A stretch of 64,000 nucleotides of DNA from JANYHF01 sp031393505 (GTDB taxonomy: Bacteria > Pseudomonadota > Alphaproteobacteria > Rhizobiales > Hyphomicrobiaceae), in NCBI GenBank assembly GCA_031393505.1, contig JANMVX010000102.1, positions 62,001-126,000 on the forward strand. The letters are read 5' to 3'. Both the position numbers and the translations under genes were made by a program. Positions within the stretch are counted from its first letter, which is position 1; every line of letters starts with the position of its first letter. Shown here in pieces: positions 34,554 through 42,817 of this stretch. The notes below the pieces were generated by a model. That model made no database searches and had not been told where the DNA came from. It saw nothing but the letters and a program-made list of their open reading frames with translations.

Positions 34554-35360
34554 ATGGTGACCGGGTTTCGTTATGCGTCGCGCGCCATGGTGGGAGCCCG
34601 CGAGGGCCAGGAGGACAGCTGCCGTTTCGCGTCGCTGACGCCCGCTGGCGGCGGGACGGTGTCGCTTGAGCGGCGGGCGGCCAAGCGCGTTGACACGTTG
34701 TTGGCCGTCCTTGCTGACGGCATGGGCGGGCATGTCGGTGGGGCCGAAGCCAGCACGCTCGCTTGCGATTCTTTCGTGGAAGCCTACGAAACCGAGGTGG
34801 GAACGGAGCGTTCACGCCTGGCTGGGGCGCTCGATACCTCAAACCGCGCCATCGCCGGGGCTTTGCGGCGCGACCGCGCACTGAAGGGTATGGGCTGCAC
34901 GCTGATCGGCGCTGTGTTCACGGGCGAGGCCCTCAGCTGGGTCAGCGTCGGAGACTCACCGCTGCTGCTGTTCCGCGATGACAAACTCTATCAACTGAAT
35001 GAGGATCACTCGCTCGCCCCGCTCCTGGACCAGCTGGCGGCCAACGGCGAGATGACGCTGGCCGAAGCCGAGGCCGATCCGCGCCGCCACTTTCTGCGCG
35101 CCGCTCTCACTGGCGACAGCATCGAGATGGTGGATCTCAGCACGTCGGCGCTGGGATTGCGAGAGGGTGATCTGGTGCTGCTGGCCAGCGATGGGCTGGA
35201 GGTGCTGTCGCACGCCGAGATGGCTGATCTTTTGGCGGCGCGCGCCGGCGATGAGCCGGAGGCTCTGGTCGGCGCGCTACTGGCGGCGGTCGAGGCCAAG
35301 GCCGCGCCGAACCAGGACAATGTGACGGTGATGGTGGTGAAACCAGTGTTCGAGGGGTAG
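34554..35360 (+). CDS. PP2C-type Ser/Thr protein phosphatase
   Basis: A 268-aa single-domain PP2C phosphatase. Metal-binding motifs: REGQEDS near residue 18, DGMGGHVGG (about 54-62), VSVGDSPLLLFRD, LASDGLEVLS and QDNVTVMVV at the end. It dephosphorylates Ser/Thr residues and should reverse the kinase encoded at 30226-32715. Immediately after the second FHA gene (11 bp), so co-transcribed. Cytosolic. Confidence 0.93.
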   Translation: MVTGFRYASRAMVGAREGQEDSCRFASLTPAGGGTVSLERRAAKRVDTLLAVLADGMGGHVGGAEASTLACDSFVEAYETEVGTERSRLAGALDTSNRAIAGALRRDRALKGMGCTLIGAVFTGEALSWVSVGDSPLLLFRDDKLYQLNEDHSLAPLLDQLAANGEMTLAEAEADPRRHFLRAALTGDSIEMVDLSTSALGLREGDLVLLASDGLEVLSHAEMADLLAARAGDEPEALVGALLAAVEAKAAPNQDNVTVMVVKPVFEG

Positions 35361-35491
35361 CGGCCATTCACATTGAATTGGTGGGCTGATGATCAGGTGT
35401 GTTTTGAGGCGTCCATTTGCCGACCCGGAGAACCGGGTTTGGTCGCTGAGCATCGATGAGGCGGCTGGTGGAATGCTGAATGCCCGCGCCA

Positions 35492-35677
35492 CTAGCGTTG
35501 GCTGCGCAAATGAGACTTGATCTCGTTGATCTGGGCGCCGCCCAGCCGAAATTTGTGGCGCCGCCAAAACAGCACGCGCGCGCGCAGCTCAATCCACTGC
35601 CCGCCGTAGTGATCCATGTAGAAGCGTGCCCTTGCACCACCCTCGATCCGCTTGATAACCGTTTCGACAACGCTCAT
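35492..35677 (-). CDS. Small basic protein of unknown function
   Basis: A 61-aa product starting MSVVETVIKRIEGG with a G-rich ribosome site 8 bases upstream. Highly basic and aromatic (RARFYMDHYGGQWIELRARVLFWRRHKFRL), ending in a helical INEIKSHLRSQR segment. Composition and ribosome site argue for a real gene, but no family is recognised. It is alone between the phosphatase and GST genes. Confidence 0.5.
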   Translation of the reverse strand: MSVVETVIKRIEGGARARFYMDHYGGQWIELRARVLFWRRHKFRLGGAQINEIKSHLRSQR

Positions 35678-35812
35678 AAAACGCCCCCCGCAAAAACACT
35701 AACTAGTTATGCTTAATTTTCGCTTTTTCCTTATGAGTGTCAAGGTTATAACCGCCGCAACCCTTGTGCTCGAAGCTAGCATTCTTGCGCCTCACCCGCT
35801 GGACCCGATCCC

Positions 35813-36511
35813 ATGACCATCCTCCTGCACGACCTCGCCGGCGCCAATCCGGCCCTGCGCTTTTCGCCCTATTGCTGGCGCACCAAGCTCGCTCTCAAGC
35901 ACAAGGGGCTGGAGTTCAAGACAGTTCCGCACCGATTTACAGATCGCGCGGCCATCGCCAAATCCGGCCAGTCCAAGGTGCCGGCCATCGAGCACGACGG
36001 GCAGTGGGTGCACGACAGCTGGCAGATTGCGCTGTTTCTGGACGAGCTTTATCCCGAACTGCCCATGCTGTTTCCCGATGCGGCAGCGCGCACGACGGCC
36101 AAATTCATCAACTCCTGGTGCGACTGGTCGCTGCTGCCCAACACGCGCGCGCTGGCGGTGCCGAATGTGTTCAAGATCATCGCCGATGAGGACAAGGCCT
36201 ACTTCCGCACCAGCCGCGAGAAGGCGCTTGGCCCGCTGGAGCAGTTTGGGCTCGATCGCGAGGCAGCGCTGAAAACCTTCACCCAAGGGTTGAAGCCGGC
36301 CGAAGTGACGCTGGACGATCAGGCCTTTTTGCACGGTGCCATGCCTGGCTATGGGGACTTCGCGCTGCTTGGCTCGCTGCTGTGGCCCTACACAGTGTGC
36401 CCCGAAAATCCCATCGATCCCGAGAGCGCGGTCGGCCACTGGTTCGCTCGCATGATGGCGCTAAACGGCGGCTGGGTCGCCAAGGCCCCTACGGTGCGCG
36501 ATCTGGCGTAG
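35813..36511 (+). CDS. Glutathione S-transferase family protein
   Basis: A 232-aa cytosolic GST-fold protein. The N-terminal thioredoxin-like domain has RFSPYCWRTKLALKHKGLEF with Ser/Cys at the active-site position, and KVPAIEHDGQWVHDSWQIALFLDE with the cis-Pro and the glutathione-contacting DS. An all-helical C-domain follows. Substrate unknown. Followed by a 13-bp inverted repeat and the MttB-like gene. Confidence 0.88.
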   Translation: MTILLHDLAGANPALRFSPYCWRTKLALKHKGLEFKTVPHRFTDRAAIAKSGQSKVPAIEHDGQWVHDSWQIALFLDELYPELPMLFPDAAARTTAKFINSWCDWSLLPNTRALAVPNVFKIIADEDKAYFRTSREKALGPLEQFGLDREAALKTFTQGLKPAEVTLDDQAFLHGAMPGYGDFALLGSLLWPYTVCPENPIDPESAVGHWFARMMALNGGWVAKAPTVRDLA

Positions 36512-36556
36512 GTTAGCCGGCCCCGGACGGAGATGGTGCGAACGGTGCGGGTTCCG

Positions 36557-36596
36557 GCGTAACCCAACGCCCTCGGCACGCATCGTTGGGTTACGC
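36557..36596. repeat. 13-bp perfect inverted repeat
   Basis: GCGTAACCCAACG (36557-36569) and CGTTGGGTTACGC (36584-36596) with a 14-nt loop. A partial third copy (CTAACCCAACC) lies near 36640. REP-like; no T-run, so not a classical terminator. Confidence 0.8.
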
Positions 36597-36720
36597 GTGG
36601 AACGGCCACCGTCTGAAATCGCCGCGATTGAGGCCACGCTAACCCAACCTACAGTCCACGGGCTTCCCACGCGACACCGCACCCACTACAAACCCTCGCA
36701 ACGCATCCGAGGGAACCGAT

Positions 36721-38298
36721 ATGTCCGCCATCGACAACACCAACACGCCAAAACCCTCAGGGAGAGCCGGCGGACGGGCCGCGCGACGTGAAATCCGCGC
36801 CGCACCGCTCGCCGACGACATCCGCCCCATCCGCGCGGGCATGTCGGGCGGGAGTTTTACGCCCCTGTCGAGCGCCGATGTTCTAAAAATCCATCGTGCG
36901 GCACTGCAACTCCTGGAAGAGGTCGGCTTCGGCCAGGCCATCCCAACCTGCGTGGAAGCCTGCACCAAGGCGGGCGCCATCTACGGCGACGACAAGCGGC
37001 TACGCTTTCCCGCCGCGCTGGTGGAGGACACGGTGCGCCGCGCTTCCCGGCGCTTCACGTTGTTCGGCCAGGACCCGCGCCACGACATGGAGCCGCGCGA
37101 TAAGAAGGTCTACTTCGGCACCGCCGGCGCCGCCGTGCATGTCATCGATCTGGAAACCCGCCACTACCGCCTGAGTTACCTGCAGGATCTCTACGATGCC
37201 GGCCGCATGGTCGACACGCTCGACAACATTCACTTCTTCCAACGCTGCCTCGTCCCGCGCGATGTCGAAGATCCGCGCGATATGGATGTGAACACGGCGT
37301 ATGCGTCGGTCACCAGCACGACCAAGCACGTCGGCACCTCAATGGTGGCGCCCGAGCACGTAACGGAGATCTTCGACATCCTGCATCTGATTGCGGGCGG
37401 CGAGGAGAAATGGCGGGCCCGTCCCTTCGTCTCGCAGTCAAACTGCTTCGTCGTGCCGCCAATGAAGTTTGCCGAGGACGCCTGCCGCGCGCTGGAAGTC
37501 GCCGTCGAGGGCGGCATGCCGGTGCTGCTGTTGTCGGCGGGACAGGCCGGCGCGACCGCTCCGGCCGCCATCGCCGGCGCTGTGGTGCAAGCCTGCGCCG
37601 AAGTGCTGGCGGGCTTGGTCTACGTCAACGCGTTGAAACCCGGCCATCCCTGCATCTTCGGCACCTGGCCGTTCGTGTCTGACCTGCGCTCGGGCGCCAT
37701 GTCGGGCGGCTCGGGCGAACAGGCGCTGCTGACGGCGGCTTGCGCCCAGATGGCGCATTTTTACGATCTCCCGGGCGGCTCGGCGGCCGGCATGGCGGAC
37801 AGCAAGGAACCGGATATCCAGGCCGGCTGGGAGAAGGGCATTACGACGGTGCTGGCGGGCGTGGCTGGGCTCAACCTGATTTATGAGAGCGCGGGCATGC
37901 ACGCGTCTTTGTTGGGCTTCAGCCACGAAAGCCTGATCATCGACAACGACATTCTCGGCCAATCGCTGCGCTGCGTGCGCGGCATCGAGGTCAACGACGA
38001 AACGCTCAGTGTCGAGACCATCCGCGACGTGTGCCTGAACGGCCCGGGGCACTATCTCGGCCATCCGCAGACTTTGGGATTGATGCAGCGGGACTATGTC
38101 TATCCGGCAATTGGCAACCGGCTCAGCCCTAAGGAATGGGCCGAGGTGAACAAGCCCGACATCGTGAAGGTAGCGATCAAGCGCAAGAAAGATCTGCTGG
38201 CGACGTATTTTCCCAAGCACGTCGGCGATGCCGTGGACGAGAAAATCCGCGAGCGGCATAAGATCATGCTGCCGCGCGAGGCGATGCGGAAGGGGTAG
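36721..38298 (+). CDS. Trimethylamine methyltransferase family protein (MttB-like, non-pyrrolysine)
   Basis: A 525-aa member of the COG5598 MttB superfamily. The frame is continuous with no internal TAG, so it is a non-pyrrolysine homologue. Recognisable blocks: VLKIHRAALQLLEEVGF near the N-terminus, YFGTAGAAVHVIDLET, STTKHVGTSM, LLSAGQAGATAPAAIAGAVVQACAEVLAGLV, and the C-terminal GHYLGHPQTLG. Relatives demethylate quaternary amines such as glycine betaine with a corrinoid protein. No corrinoid protein or reductive activator is next to it here, so the methyl acceptor is unknown. The N-terminal 40 residues are low complexity. Confidence 0.88.
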   Translation: MSAIDNTNTPKPSGRAGGRAARREIRAAPLADDIRPIRAGMSGGSFTPLSSADVLKIHRAALQLLEEVGFGQAIPTCVEACTKAGAIYGDDKRLRFPAALVEDTVRRASRRFTLFGQDPRHDMEPRDKKVYFGTAGAAVHVIDLETRHYRLSYLQDLYDAGRMVDTLDNIHFFQRCLVPRDVEDPRDMDVNTAYASVTSTTKHVGTSMVAPEHVTEIFDILHLIAGGEEKWRARPFVSQSNCFVVPPMKFAEDACRALEVAVEGGMPVLLLSAGQAGATAPAAIAGAVVQACAEVLAGLVYVNALKPGHPCIFGTWPFVSDLRSGAMSGGSGEQALLTAACAQMAHFYDLPGGSAAGMADSKEPDIQAGWEKGITTVLAGVAGLNLIYESAGMHASLLGFSHESLIIDNDILGQSLRCVRGIEVNDETLSVETIRDVCLNGPGHYLGHPQTLGLMQRDYVYPAIGNRLSPKEWAEVNKPDIVKVAIKRKKDLLATYFPKHVGDAVDEKIRERHKIMLPREAMRKG

Positions 38299-38340
38299 CC
38301 GGATCTAGACCCGTTCTGTTGCTTCTGCTATTTTGAAGAC

Positions 38341-38571
38341 ATGAAAATCGAACTCGCCGAAGACCAACGCCGCTGGATCGAGTACGAGCTCGCCTCAGGG
38401 CGCTTCGATACGCCCGAGGCTGTGATCGCGTATGCGATCCGGCAGGCAAAGCTGGCCGATTTGCGCGCGACGATTGACGCGGCGATTGAGAAGGGCGGAG
38501 AAAATTCGGCGGAAGATGTGAGGGCGTCCGTTGCGGCCCGCGTCGCCCAATTGCGAGCGGAGGGGTTTTGA
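38341..38571 (+). CDS. ParD-family antitoxin, module 1
   Basis: A 76-aa ribbon-helix-helix antitoxin: MKIELAEDQRRWIEYELASGRFDTPEAVIAYAIRQAK, followed by a charged C-terminal toxin-binding segment. It represses its own promoter with ParE. The toxin gene starts 1 bp after its stop. Nearly identical in its first 50 residues to the antitoxin at 38932, so the modules are tandem duplicates. Confidence 0.9.
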   Translation: MKIELAEDQRRWIEYELASGRFDTPEAVIAYAIRQAKLADLRATIDAAIEKGGENSAEDVRASVAARVAQLRAEGF

Positions 38572-38572
38572 T

Positions 38573-38884
38573 TTGCCCCGTCTGGTCTATCTGGACAAGG
38601 CCAAAGCCGATATCGTTGACATTACCGACTATATTACTGGTGAAAGCGCCAGTGCGACAATTGCCGAAGGTTACGTCGCAAAGATCCTGACAAGTATTGA
38701 AACCCTGGCCGCTATGCCTGGACCATTCGGTCGACCTCGAACCGAATTACGCGACGGCCTGCGAAGCTTTCCCAGCGGTTCCCACATCGTGTTCTTCCGC
38801 TATCGGGGCGATACGATTGAGGTGGTGACCGTTTTGCAAGGCAGCCGCGATTTCAAAGAGTATTTTGCTAACGACGACGAGTAA
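38573..38884 (+). CDS. ParE/RelE-superfamily toxin, module 1
   Basis: A 103-aa toxin from a TTG start at 38573, chosen because homology begins there (LPRLVYLDKAKADIVDI) and a GGAGGGG ribosome site lies in the preceding antitoxin gene. The fold pattern ETLAAMPGPFGRPRTELRDGLRSFPSGSHIVFFRYRGDTIEVVTVLQGSRDF is typical of ParE, which poisons DNA gyrase. It is neutralised by the ParD encoded directly upstream. Confidence 0.9.
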   Translation: MPRLVYLDKAKADIVDITDYITGESASATIAEGYVAKILTSIETLAAMPGPFGRPRTELRDGLRSFPSGSHIVFFRYRGDTIEVVTVLQGSRDFKEYFANDDE

Positions 38885-38931
38885 GCTGCCGCGTGTGGAC
38901 CAATTTGCCGGCTTGTGCTAGGTTGCCAAGC

Positions 38932-39162
38932 ATGAAAATCGAACTGGCAGACGACCAACGTTGGTGGATCGAGCACGAAGTCGCCTCGGGGCGGTTCGAT
39001 ACGCCCGAGGCCGTAATCGCCCACGCCATCCGACAAGCCAAGCTGGCGCATTTGCGGGCGACGATCCAGGCTTCGATTGCGGCAGGTGGCGAGTTTTCCC
39101 AAGAAGAGGTTGACGCGTCACTCGACGAGATGGCGGCAAAGCTGGCGGCTGAGGGATATTGA
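38932..39162 (+). CDS. ParD-family antitoxin, module 2
   Basis: A 76-aa paralogue of the 38341 antitoxin (MKIELADDQRWWIEHEVASGRFDTPEAVIAHAIRQAK). The DNA-binding half is conserved and the C-terminal half (SIAAGGEFSQEEVDASLDEMAAKL) has diverged, as expected if each antitoxin recognises its own toxin. It sits 47 bp after toxin 1, with its own short upstream region. Confidence 0.88.
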   Translation: MKIELADDQRWWIEHEVASGRFDTPEAVIAHAIRQAKLAHLRATIQASIAAGGEFSQEEVDASLDEMAAKLAAEGY

Positions 39163-39474
39163 GAGCCCAGGTTAGTCTATCTGCGGAGCGCGAAGGCTGA
39201 CCTGGACGATATCTTGGCCCATATCACTCGTGAGAGCGGCAGTCTCTCCATAGGCAAGAATTACCAAGTCAAAATCAAAGCAATGCTCAAAGCCTTTTCG
39301 GCGATGCCAGGGCCGTTTGGGAGGCCACGGTCTGAACTGGGTACAGATCTTCGGAGCATTCCGTGTTACTCGCATATCATCTTTTTTCGATACCGAGCCA
39401 ACACGCTTGAAGTCGTCAATGTCCTGCACGCCAGCATGGATTTCGACGAGTATTTCTCCGGTGACGACGACTAG
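39163..39474 (+). pseudogene. ParE-family toxin, module 2, with apparent loss of its start codon
   Basis: Directly after the antitoxin stop, the same frame reads EPRLVYLRSAKADLDDILAHITRES... and aligns with toxin 1 along its full 103 residues, through AMPGPFGRPRSELGTDLRSIPCYSHIIFFRYRANTLEVVNVL. The codon in place of toxin 1's TTG start is GAG. The first usable starts are CTG at 39181 and TTG at 39214, which would remove 6 or 17 residues including the first beta strand. Either a weak alternative start is used or the toxin is decaying; the rest of the protein is intact. Confidence 0.7.
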
Positions 39475-39633
39475 GCCAAAGTCCCCTCCCCACTTCGTGA
39501 CTCGCCTCCGCCACAAACCTGTGCCATTCTGCCGCATGCAACGGCCGGAAAAGCACTTTCGCTTGCGACTGCGCCCCGTTTGACGCCGCCGCCATCGCTC
39601 CGGGCCGCAACCTAGAACAGGTGAGGATGAGCC

Positions 39634-40539
39634 ATGGCGACCCTCGATATCATGCTTCCGGCCGCAGCGTCGGACGAACTTCCCGCAATCCGCAAAATCA
39701 CAACCGCCGACCTGAAGGACGCCCTCTCCAAGGGCCTCGCCGACTTTTGGGCCATGCCCACGCACATTGTGTTTCTGGGATTGATCTATCCCGTCATCGG
39801 CGTGCTGCTCGGGCGGGCGGCCTTCGGCTACGATGTCATCCCGCTGCTTTATCCACTCGCCGCCGGCTTCGCGCTCATCGGGCCCATCGCCGCTATCGGC
39901 CTTTATGAACTGAGCCGGCGTCGAGAGGCCGGGCTGGACACGTCGTGGCGACATGCCTTCGATGTGTTCTACTCGCCCTCGCTAAAGAGCATCATCGCCG
40001 TCGGCCTCGGCCTACTCGCCCTGTTCCTGGTTTGGATCGCCGTCGCACAAAATCTCTACACGGCGAATTTTGGTTACGCCGAGCCCAAGAGCTGGTGGGC
40101 GTTCGTTCAGGATGTTCTGACCACGCCACAGGGTCAGGCGCTGGTCGTGGGCGGAAACCTTATTGGCTTGCTGTTCGCGATCATCGCGCTGTGCGCCAGT
40201 GTCGTTACGTTCCCGCTGCTGCTGGATCGCAACGTCGGACCTGTGACCGCCGTCTCCACCTCGGTGCGCGCGGTGCTGGCGAACCCCGTCACCATGGCGC
40301 TGTGGGGGCTGATTGTCGCCGTGCTGCTGGCCATCGGCTTCGCCACGCTCATGCTCGGGCTCGCCATCATCGTGCCGGTGCTCGGCCACGCCACTTGGCA
40401 CCTCTACCGAAAGGTCGTCGCGCCCGACAACCGTCCGCACCCGTTCTACAACCGTCGGCGGCTCGGCTGGCATTACGGCGCTCAGTTCCCGGCGTCGCTG
40501 TTCTCGATCTATCCGGACAAGAACGCCAAGGATAAGTAG
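39634..40539 (+). CDS. DUF2189-type integral membrane protein
   Basis: A 301-aa inner-membrane protein with about six hydrophobic helices (for example IVFLGLIYPVIGVLLG, LLYPLAAGFALIGPIAAIGLYEL, IIAVGLGLLALFLVWIAVA, VVGGNLIGLLFAIIALCASVV, LWGLIVAVLLAIGFATLMLGLAIIVP). The N-terminal IRKITTADLKDALSKGLADFW and C-terminal VLGHATWHLYRKVV blocks match DUF2189 (COG5473). Function unknown. Convergent with the AAA ATPase, 3 bp between their ends. Confidence 0.85.
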   Translation: MATLDIMLPAAASDELPAIRKITTADLKDALSKGLADFWAMPTHIVFLGLIYPVIGVLLGRAAFGYDVIPLLYPLAAGFALIGPIAAIGLYELSRRREAGLDTSWRHAFDVFYSPSLKSIIAVGLGLLALFLVWIAVAQNLYTANFGYAEPKSWWAFVQDVLTTPQGQALVVGGNLIGLLFAIIALCASVVTFPLLLDRNVGPVTAVSTSVRAVLANPVTMALWGLIVAVLLAIGFATLMLGLAIIVPVLGHATWHLYRKVVAPDNRPHPFYNRRRLGWHYGAQFPASLFSIYPDKNAKDK

Positions 40540-40542
40540 GGC

Positions 40543-41730
40543 TCAGACCGTCTCCAGCTTTGGCACCACCCGCTTCATGAAGATGTCAAACAACGGCACG
40601 GTGAACGCGGTGTCGCCGTGCGACTGGCTGTAGATCATGCCCTTTTTGATCAGGCTTTCGCGCGCGGGGGCGACCTGGCTGACTTTCTTTCCGAGCACGT
40701 CGGAAATAGCACCCGAGCGATGCGGCCCGGGGCCGAGTTCGGCCATAGCACGCAGGTACTGCTTTTCCTGCGGCGTCAGGCGATCGAAGCGGACACGGAA
40801 GAAACTCTCGTCGAGCCGCTTGGTGGCGTCGATCGTCGCCTGTTTGACGTCCTTGACGGTGATCGGTGACTGTTCGGCGACGTTCCAGGCGGCATAGCCC
40901 CATTCCTGCAGGAAATACGGGTAGCCGCCGGTCACGCGCACGATTTCGGCGGTGGCGGCCGACGCGATGGATTCTCCCGCGCGGAGAATTGGTTCAGAGA
41001 TAGCGAGGCCGGCGTCGGCCTCGTTCAGCGCGCCGATTGAGACAAAGCTGAACAGCCGCTCGGAGTAGGATTTTGCATCGCCTGATAGGCCCGCGATTTG
41101 CGGCAGTCCAGCGCCGAACAGGATCACGGGCAGTTTTAGTTGGCTCACCCGGTGCAAGGCCGTGATGAGCGCGGCCAGCTCCGGCTCCTTGAGGTACTGC
41201 AACTCGTCGATCAGGATGGCGACGCAGGTCTTGCTGGCCTTGGCCGCTTCGCCAATCGAGACGATCAGGTCCGTCAGGTCGCGCTCGAGCATGCCGCTGT
41301 CGGCGATGCCTCTTGAGTGGTCGAGATCCATGCCGACTTCGAGGTCGCCAATCTTGACCTTGAAGCCCTTTGCGAAGGCTTTCAGCGCGTGCCAGGCCGC
41401 CCGGCCCGCCGTGCTGATTTGTTCCTTGGTGTCGAACGAGAGAAGAATTCGGCGCAGCGCTGGCACCAATAGGTCCGGCAACCCATCTTTCTCAGGCGAC
41501 TCGATGAATTCCGAGTGGTAGCCGGCCTCCTTGGCCATGAGTTGGATGCGGTTCAGCAGCACCGTCTTGCCGACCCCGCGCAGGCCGATGAGGATGACGC
41601 TTTTTTCGAACCGCCCCGCTTTTATGCGCGCCAGCGCGACACGGGTCTGCTCCATGACCGGGCGCCGCCCGACCAGTTCGGGCGGTTCGGTGCCTGCGCC
41701 GGGTTCAAAGGGATTGCCGATGCCGTCCAT
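40543..41730 (-). CDS. Orc1/Cdc6-like AAA ATPase
   Basis: A 395-aa P-loop ATPase. Walker A is GLRGVGKTVLLN, Walker B VAILIDELQYL, sensor-1-like VILFGAGLPQI. The C-terminal roughly 110 residues are helical with a winged-helix look (LTPQEKQYLRAMAELGPGPHRSGAISDVLGKKVSQVAPARESLIKKGMIYS). These are the features of archaeal-Orc1-like or STAND-type ATPases often found in mobile or defence contexts. No partner gene is evident. Two operator-like palindromes lie upstream of its start (41730-41810), suggesting autoregulation. A second member of the broad family is at 59104-60342. Confidence 0.85.
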   Translation of the reverse strand: MDGIGNPFEPGAGTEPPELVGRRPVMEQTRVALARIKAGRFEKSVILIGLRGVGKTVLLNRIQLMAKEAGYHSEFIESPEKDGLPDLLVPALRRILLSFDTKEQISTAGRAAWHALKAFAKGFKVKIGDLEVGMDLDHSRGIADSGMLERDLTDLIVSIGEAAKASKTCVAILIDELQYLKEPELAALITALHRVSQLKLPVILFGAGLPQIAGLSGDAKSYSERLFSFVSIGALNEADAGLAISEPILRAGESIASAATAEIVRVTGGYPYFLQEWGYAAWNVAEQSPITVKDVKQATIDATKRLDESFFRVRFDRLTPQEKQYLRAMAELGPGPHRSGAISDVLGKKVSQVAPARESLIKKGMIYSQSHGDTAFTVPLFDIFMKRVVPKLETV

Positions 41731-41810
41731 TTATAAGGACCTTAGGTGAAGTTATCGATGTTATGCCTTCGTGTGCGAACGCCAATAACTTATCCTAAGC
41801 TCCTTATAAA
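41730..41810. promoter_or_regulatory. Paired operator-like palindromes upstream of the AAA ATPase
   Basis: TTTATAAGGACCTTAGG (41730-41746) recurs inverted as CCTAAGCTCCTTATAAA (41794-41810), 16 of 17 bases matching, with a 47-bp spacer. The first contains the perfect palindrome TAAGG-A-CCTTA. The first site touches the ATPase start codon, so binding would block translation or transcription. Confidence 0.55.
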
Positions 41811-41814
41811 CGCA

Positions 41815-41844
41815 AACGGCGCCGCAGTTGCCCGCAGCGCCGTT
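41815..41844 (-). terminator. Terminator of rplS
   Basis: On the minus strand an AACGGCGC / GCGCCGTT stem (8 bp, 14-nt loop) lies about 30 bp after the rplS stop and is followed by a T-rich tail (TGCGTTTAT). Confidence 0.65.
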
Positions 41845-41871
41845 CTTAAAATCGACAGAAAAAACAAAAGT

Positions 41872-42540
41872 CTAGCTCTTGGCTGCCTCGCCCTCGGCAG
41901 GCGCAGGAGCCTCAGCGACAGCCGCCTCTGCGGCCAGAGAACGGGCTTGGCCCATCCAGTCTTCCTTCTCCATGCGGCCGTTCAGGCTCAGTGCCTCGTC
42001 GACCTTGGCGAGTTCGTCGTCCGAGAAAGTGGAAATCTGCTCGAACTTGGTCACGCCGATCTTGCCCATGCGCGCCTTCAGCTCGTCGCTGACTCCTTTG
42101 ATCTTGGTCAGATCATCGGACTCGCCCTTGGGTTTCTTGAAACCCTTCCAGTTGTCGAGCGACGCCATCTTCTTACCGCGCACGTCGGTGCGCTCGAAAA
42201 TACGGGCTGCCTTGCCGCGCAATCCGCGCAAATAATACAGTTTTGCACGCCGCACATCGCCGCGTCGCACAACCTGAATCGAATCAATCATCGGTGAATA
42301 GAGCGGGAAAATACGTTCCACACCCTCGCCGTAGGAAATCTTGCGGACCGTGAAATTCTCCTGCAGCCCACCGCCCGAGCGCCCGATCACAATGCCTTCG
42401 TAGGCCTGGATGCGCGAATTATCGCCGTCCACGATCTTGACGTTGACCTTGACCGTATCGCCAGCCTCGAAGCGCGGCACCGGGCGCTTTTCGACCAACG
42501 CGGAGAGCTGGTCGTGTTCCAGCTTCTGAATGATATTCAT
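41872..42540 (-). CDS. rplS: Ribosomal protein L19 (bL19) with C-terminal helix-hairpin-helix extension
   Basis: A 222-aa protein starting at 42540. Residues 1-118 are canonical bL19 (MNIIQKLEHDQ ... GDTVKVNVKIVDGDNSRIQAYEGIVIGRSGGG ... FPLYSPMIDSIQVVRRGDVRRAKLYYLRGLRGKAARI). Normal length is about 115-130 aa. The extra roughly 100 residues contain a helix-hairpin-helix-like module (DDLTKIKGVSDELKARMGKIGVTKFEQISTFSDDELAKVDEAL) that resembles the tail commonly seen on alphaproteobacterial bL21, then an Ala/Glu-rich end. The usual upstream rpsP-rimM-trmD genes are absent, so it has its own promoter. Confidence 0.94.
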   Translation of the reverse strand: MNIIQKLEHDQLSALVEKRPVPRFEAGDTVKVNVKIVDGDNSRIQAYEGIVIGRSGGGLQENFTVRKISYGEGVERIFPLYSPMIDSIQVVRRGDVRRAKLYYLRGLRGKAARIFERTDVRGKKMASLDNWKGFKKPKGESDDLTKIKGVSDELKARMGKIGVTKFEQISTFSDDELAKVDEALSLNGRMEKEDWMGQARSLAAEAAVAEAPAPAEGEAAKS

Positions 42541-42817
42541 GACGAAAAGCCTTTCGCGGGCAGGGCGTTCGATGATCTTGCAGAAAGCCATCCCAACGGA
42601 GCGGCCGGCCTCTCCAAATTGGACAGATGCCCAATGCAGACAGACGACGGCTCACGCACACCCGGATGGCGGGGGAATTTCGGGGTGATAACCGAAGTCG
42701 GCGGCAACGTCGAGGGAATTCGAGCGCCGTGCGGCGGCGCGTCCTTACCAGACCTTAACAGGTTCGGCCTAAGTCTAAACCAGCCAACTACCTTCGTCAC
42801 GGTCGCGGAACATCGCC

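Noticed and set aside
30226..35360. Type VI secretion locus
   Set aside because: Kinase, FHA and phosphatase genes are present, but no tss/hcp/vgrG or other structural genes are seen.
36557..36596. Terminator after the GST gene
   Set aside because: The 13-bp inverted repeat has no T-run and a partial further copy nearby, so it is more likely a REP-type repeat.
36721..38298. Pyrrolysine-containing trimethylamine methyltransferase
   Set aside because: The frame runs through without an internal TAG, so the gene is a non-pyrrolysine homologue.
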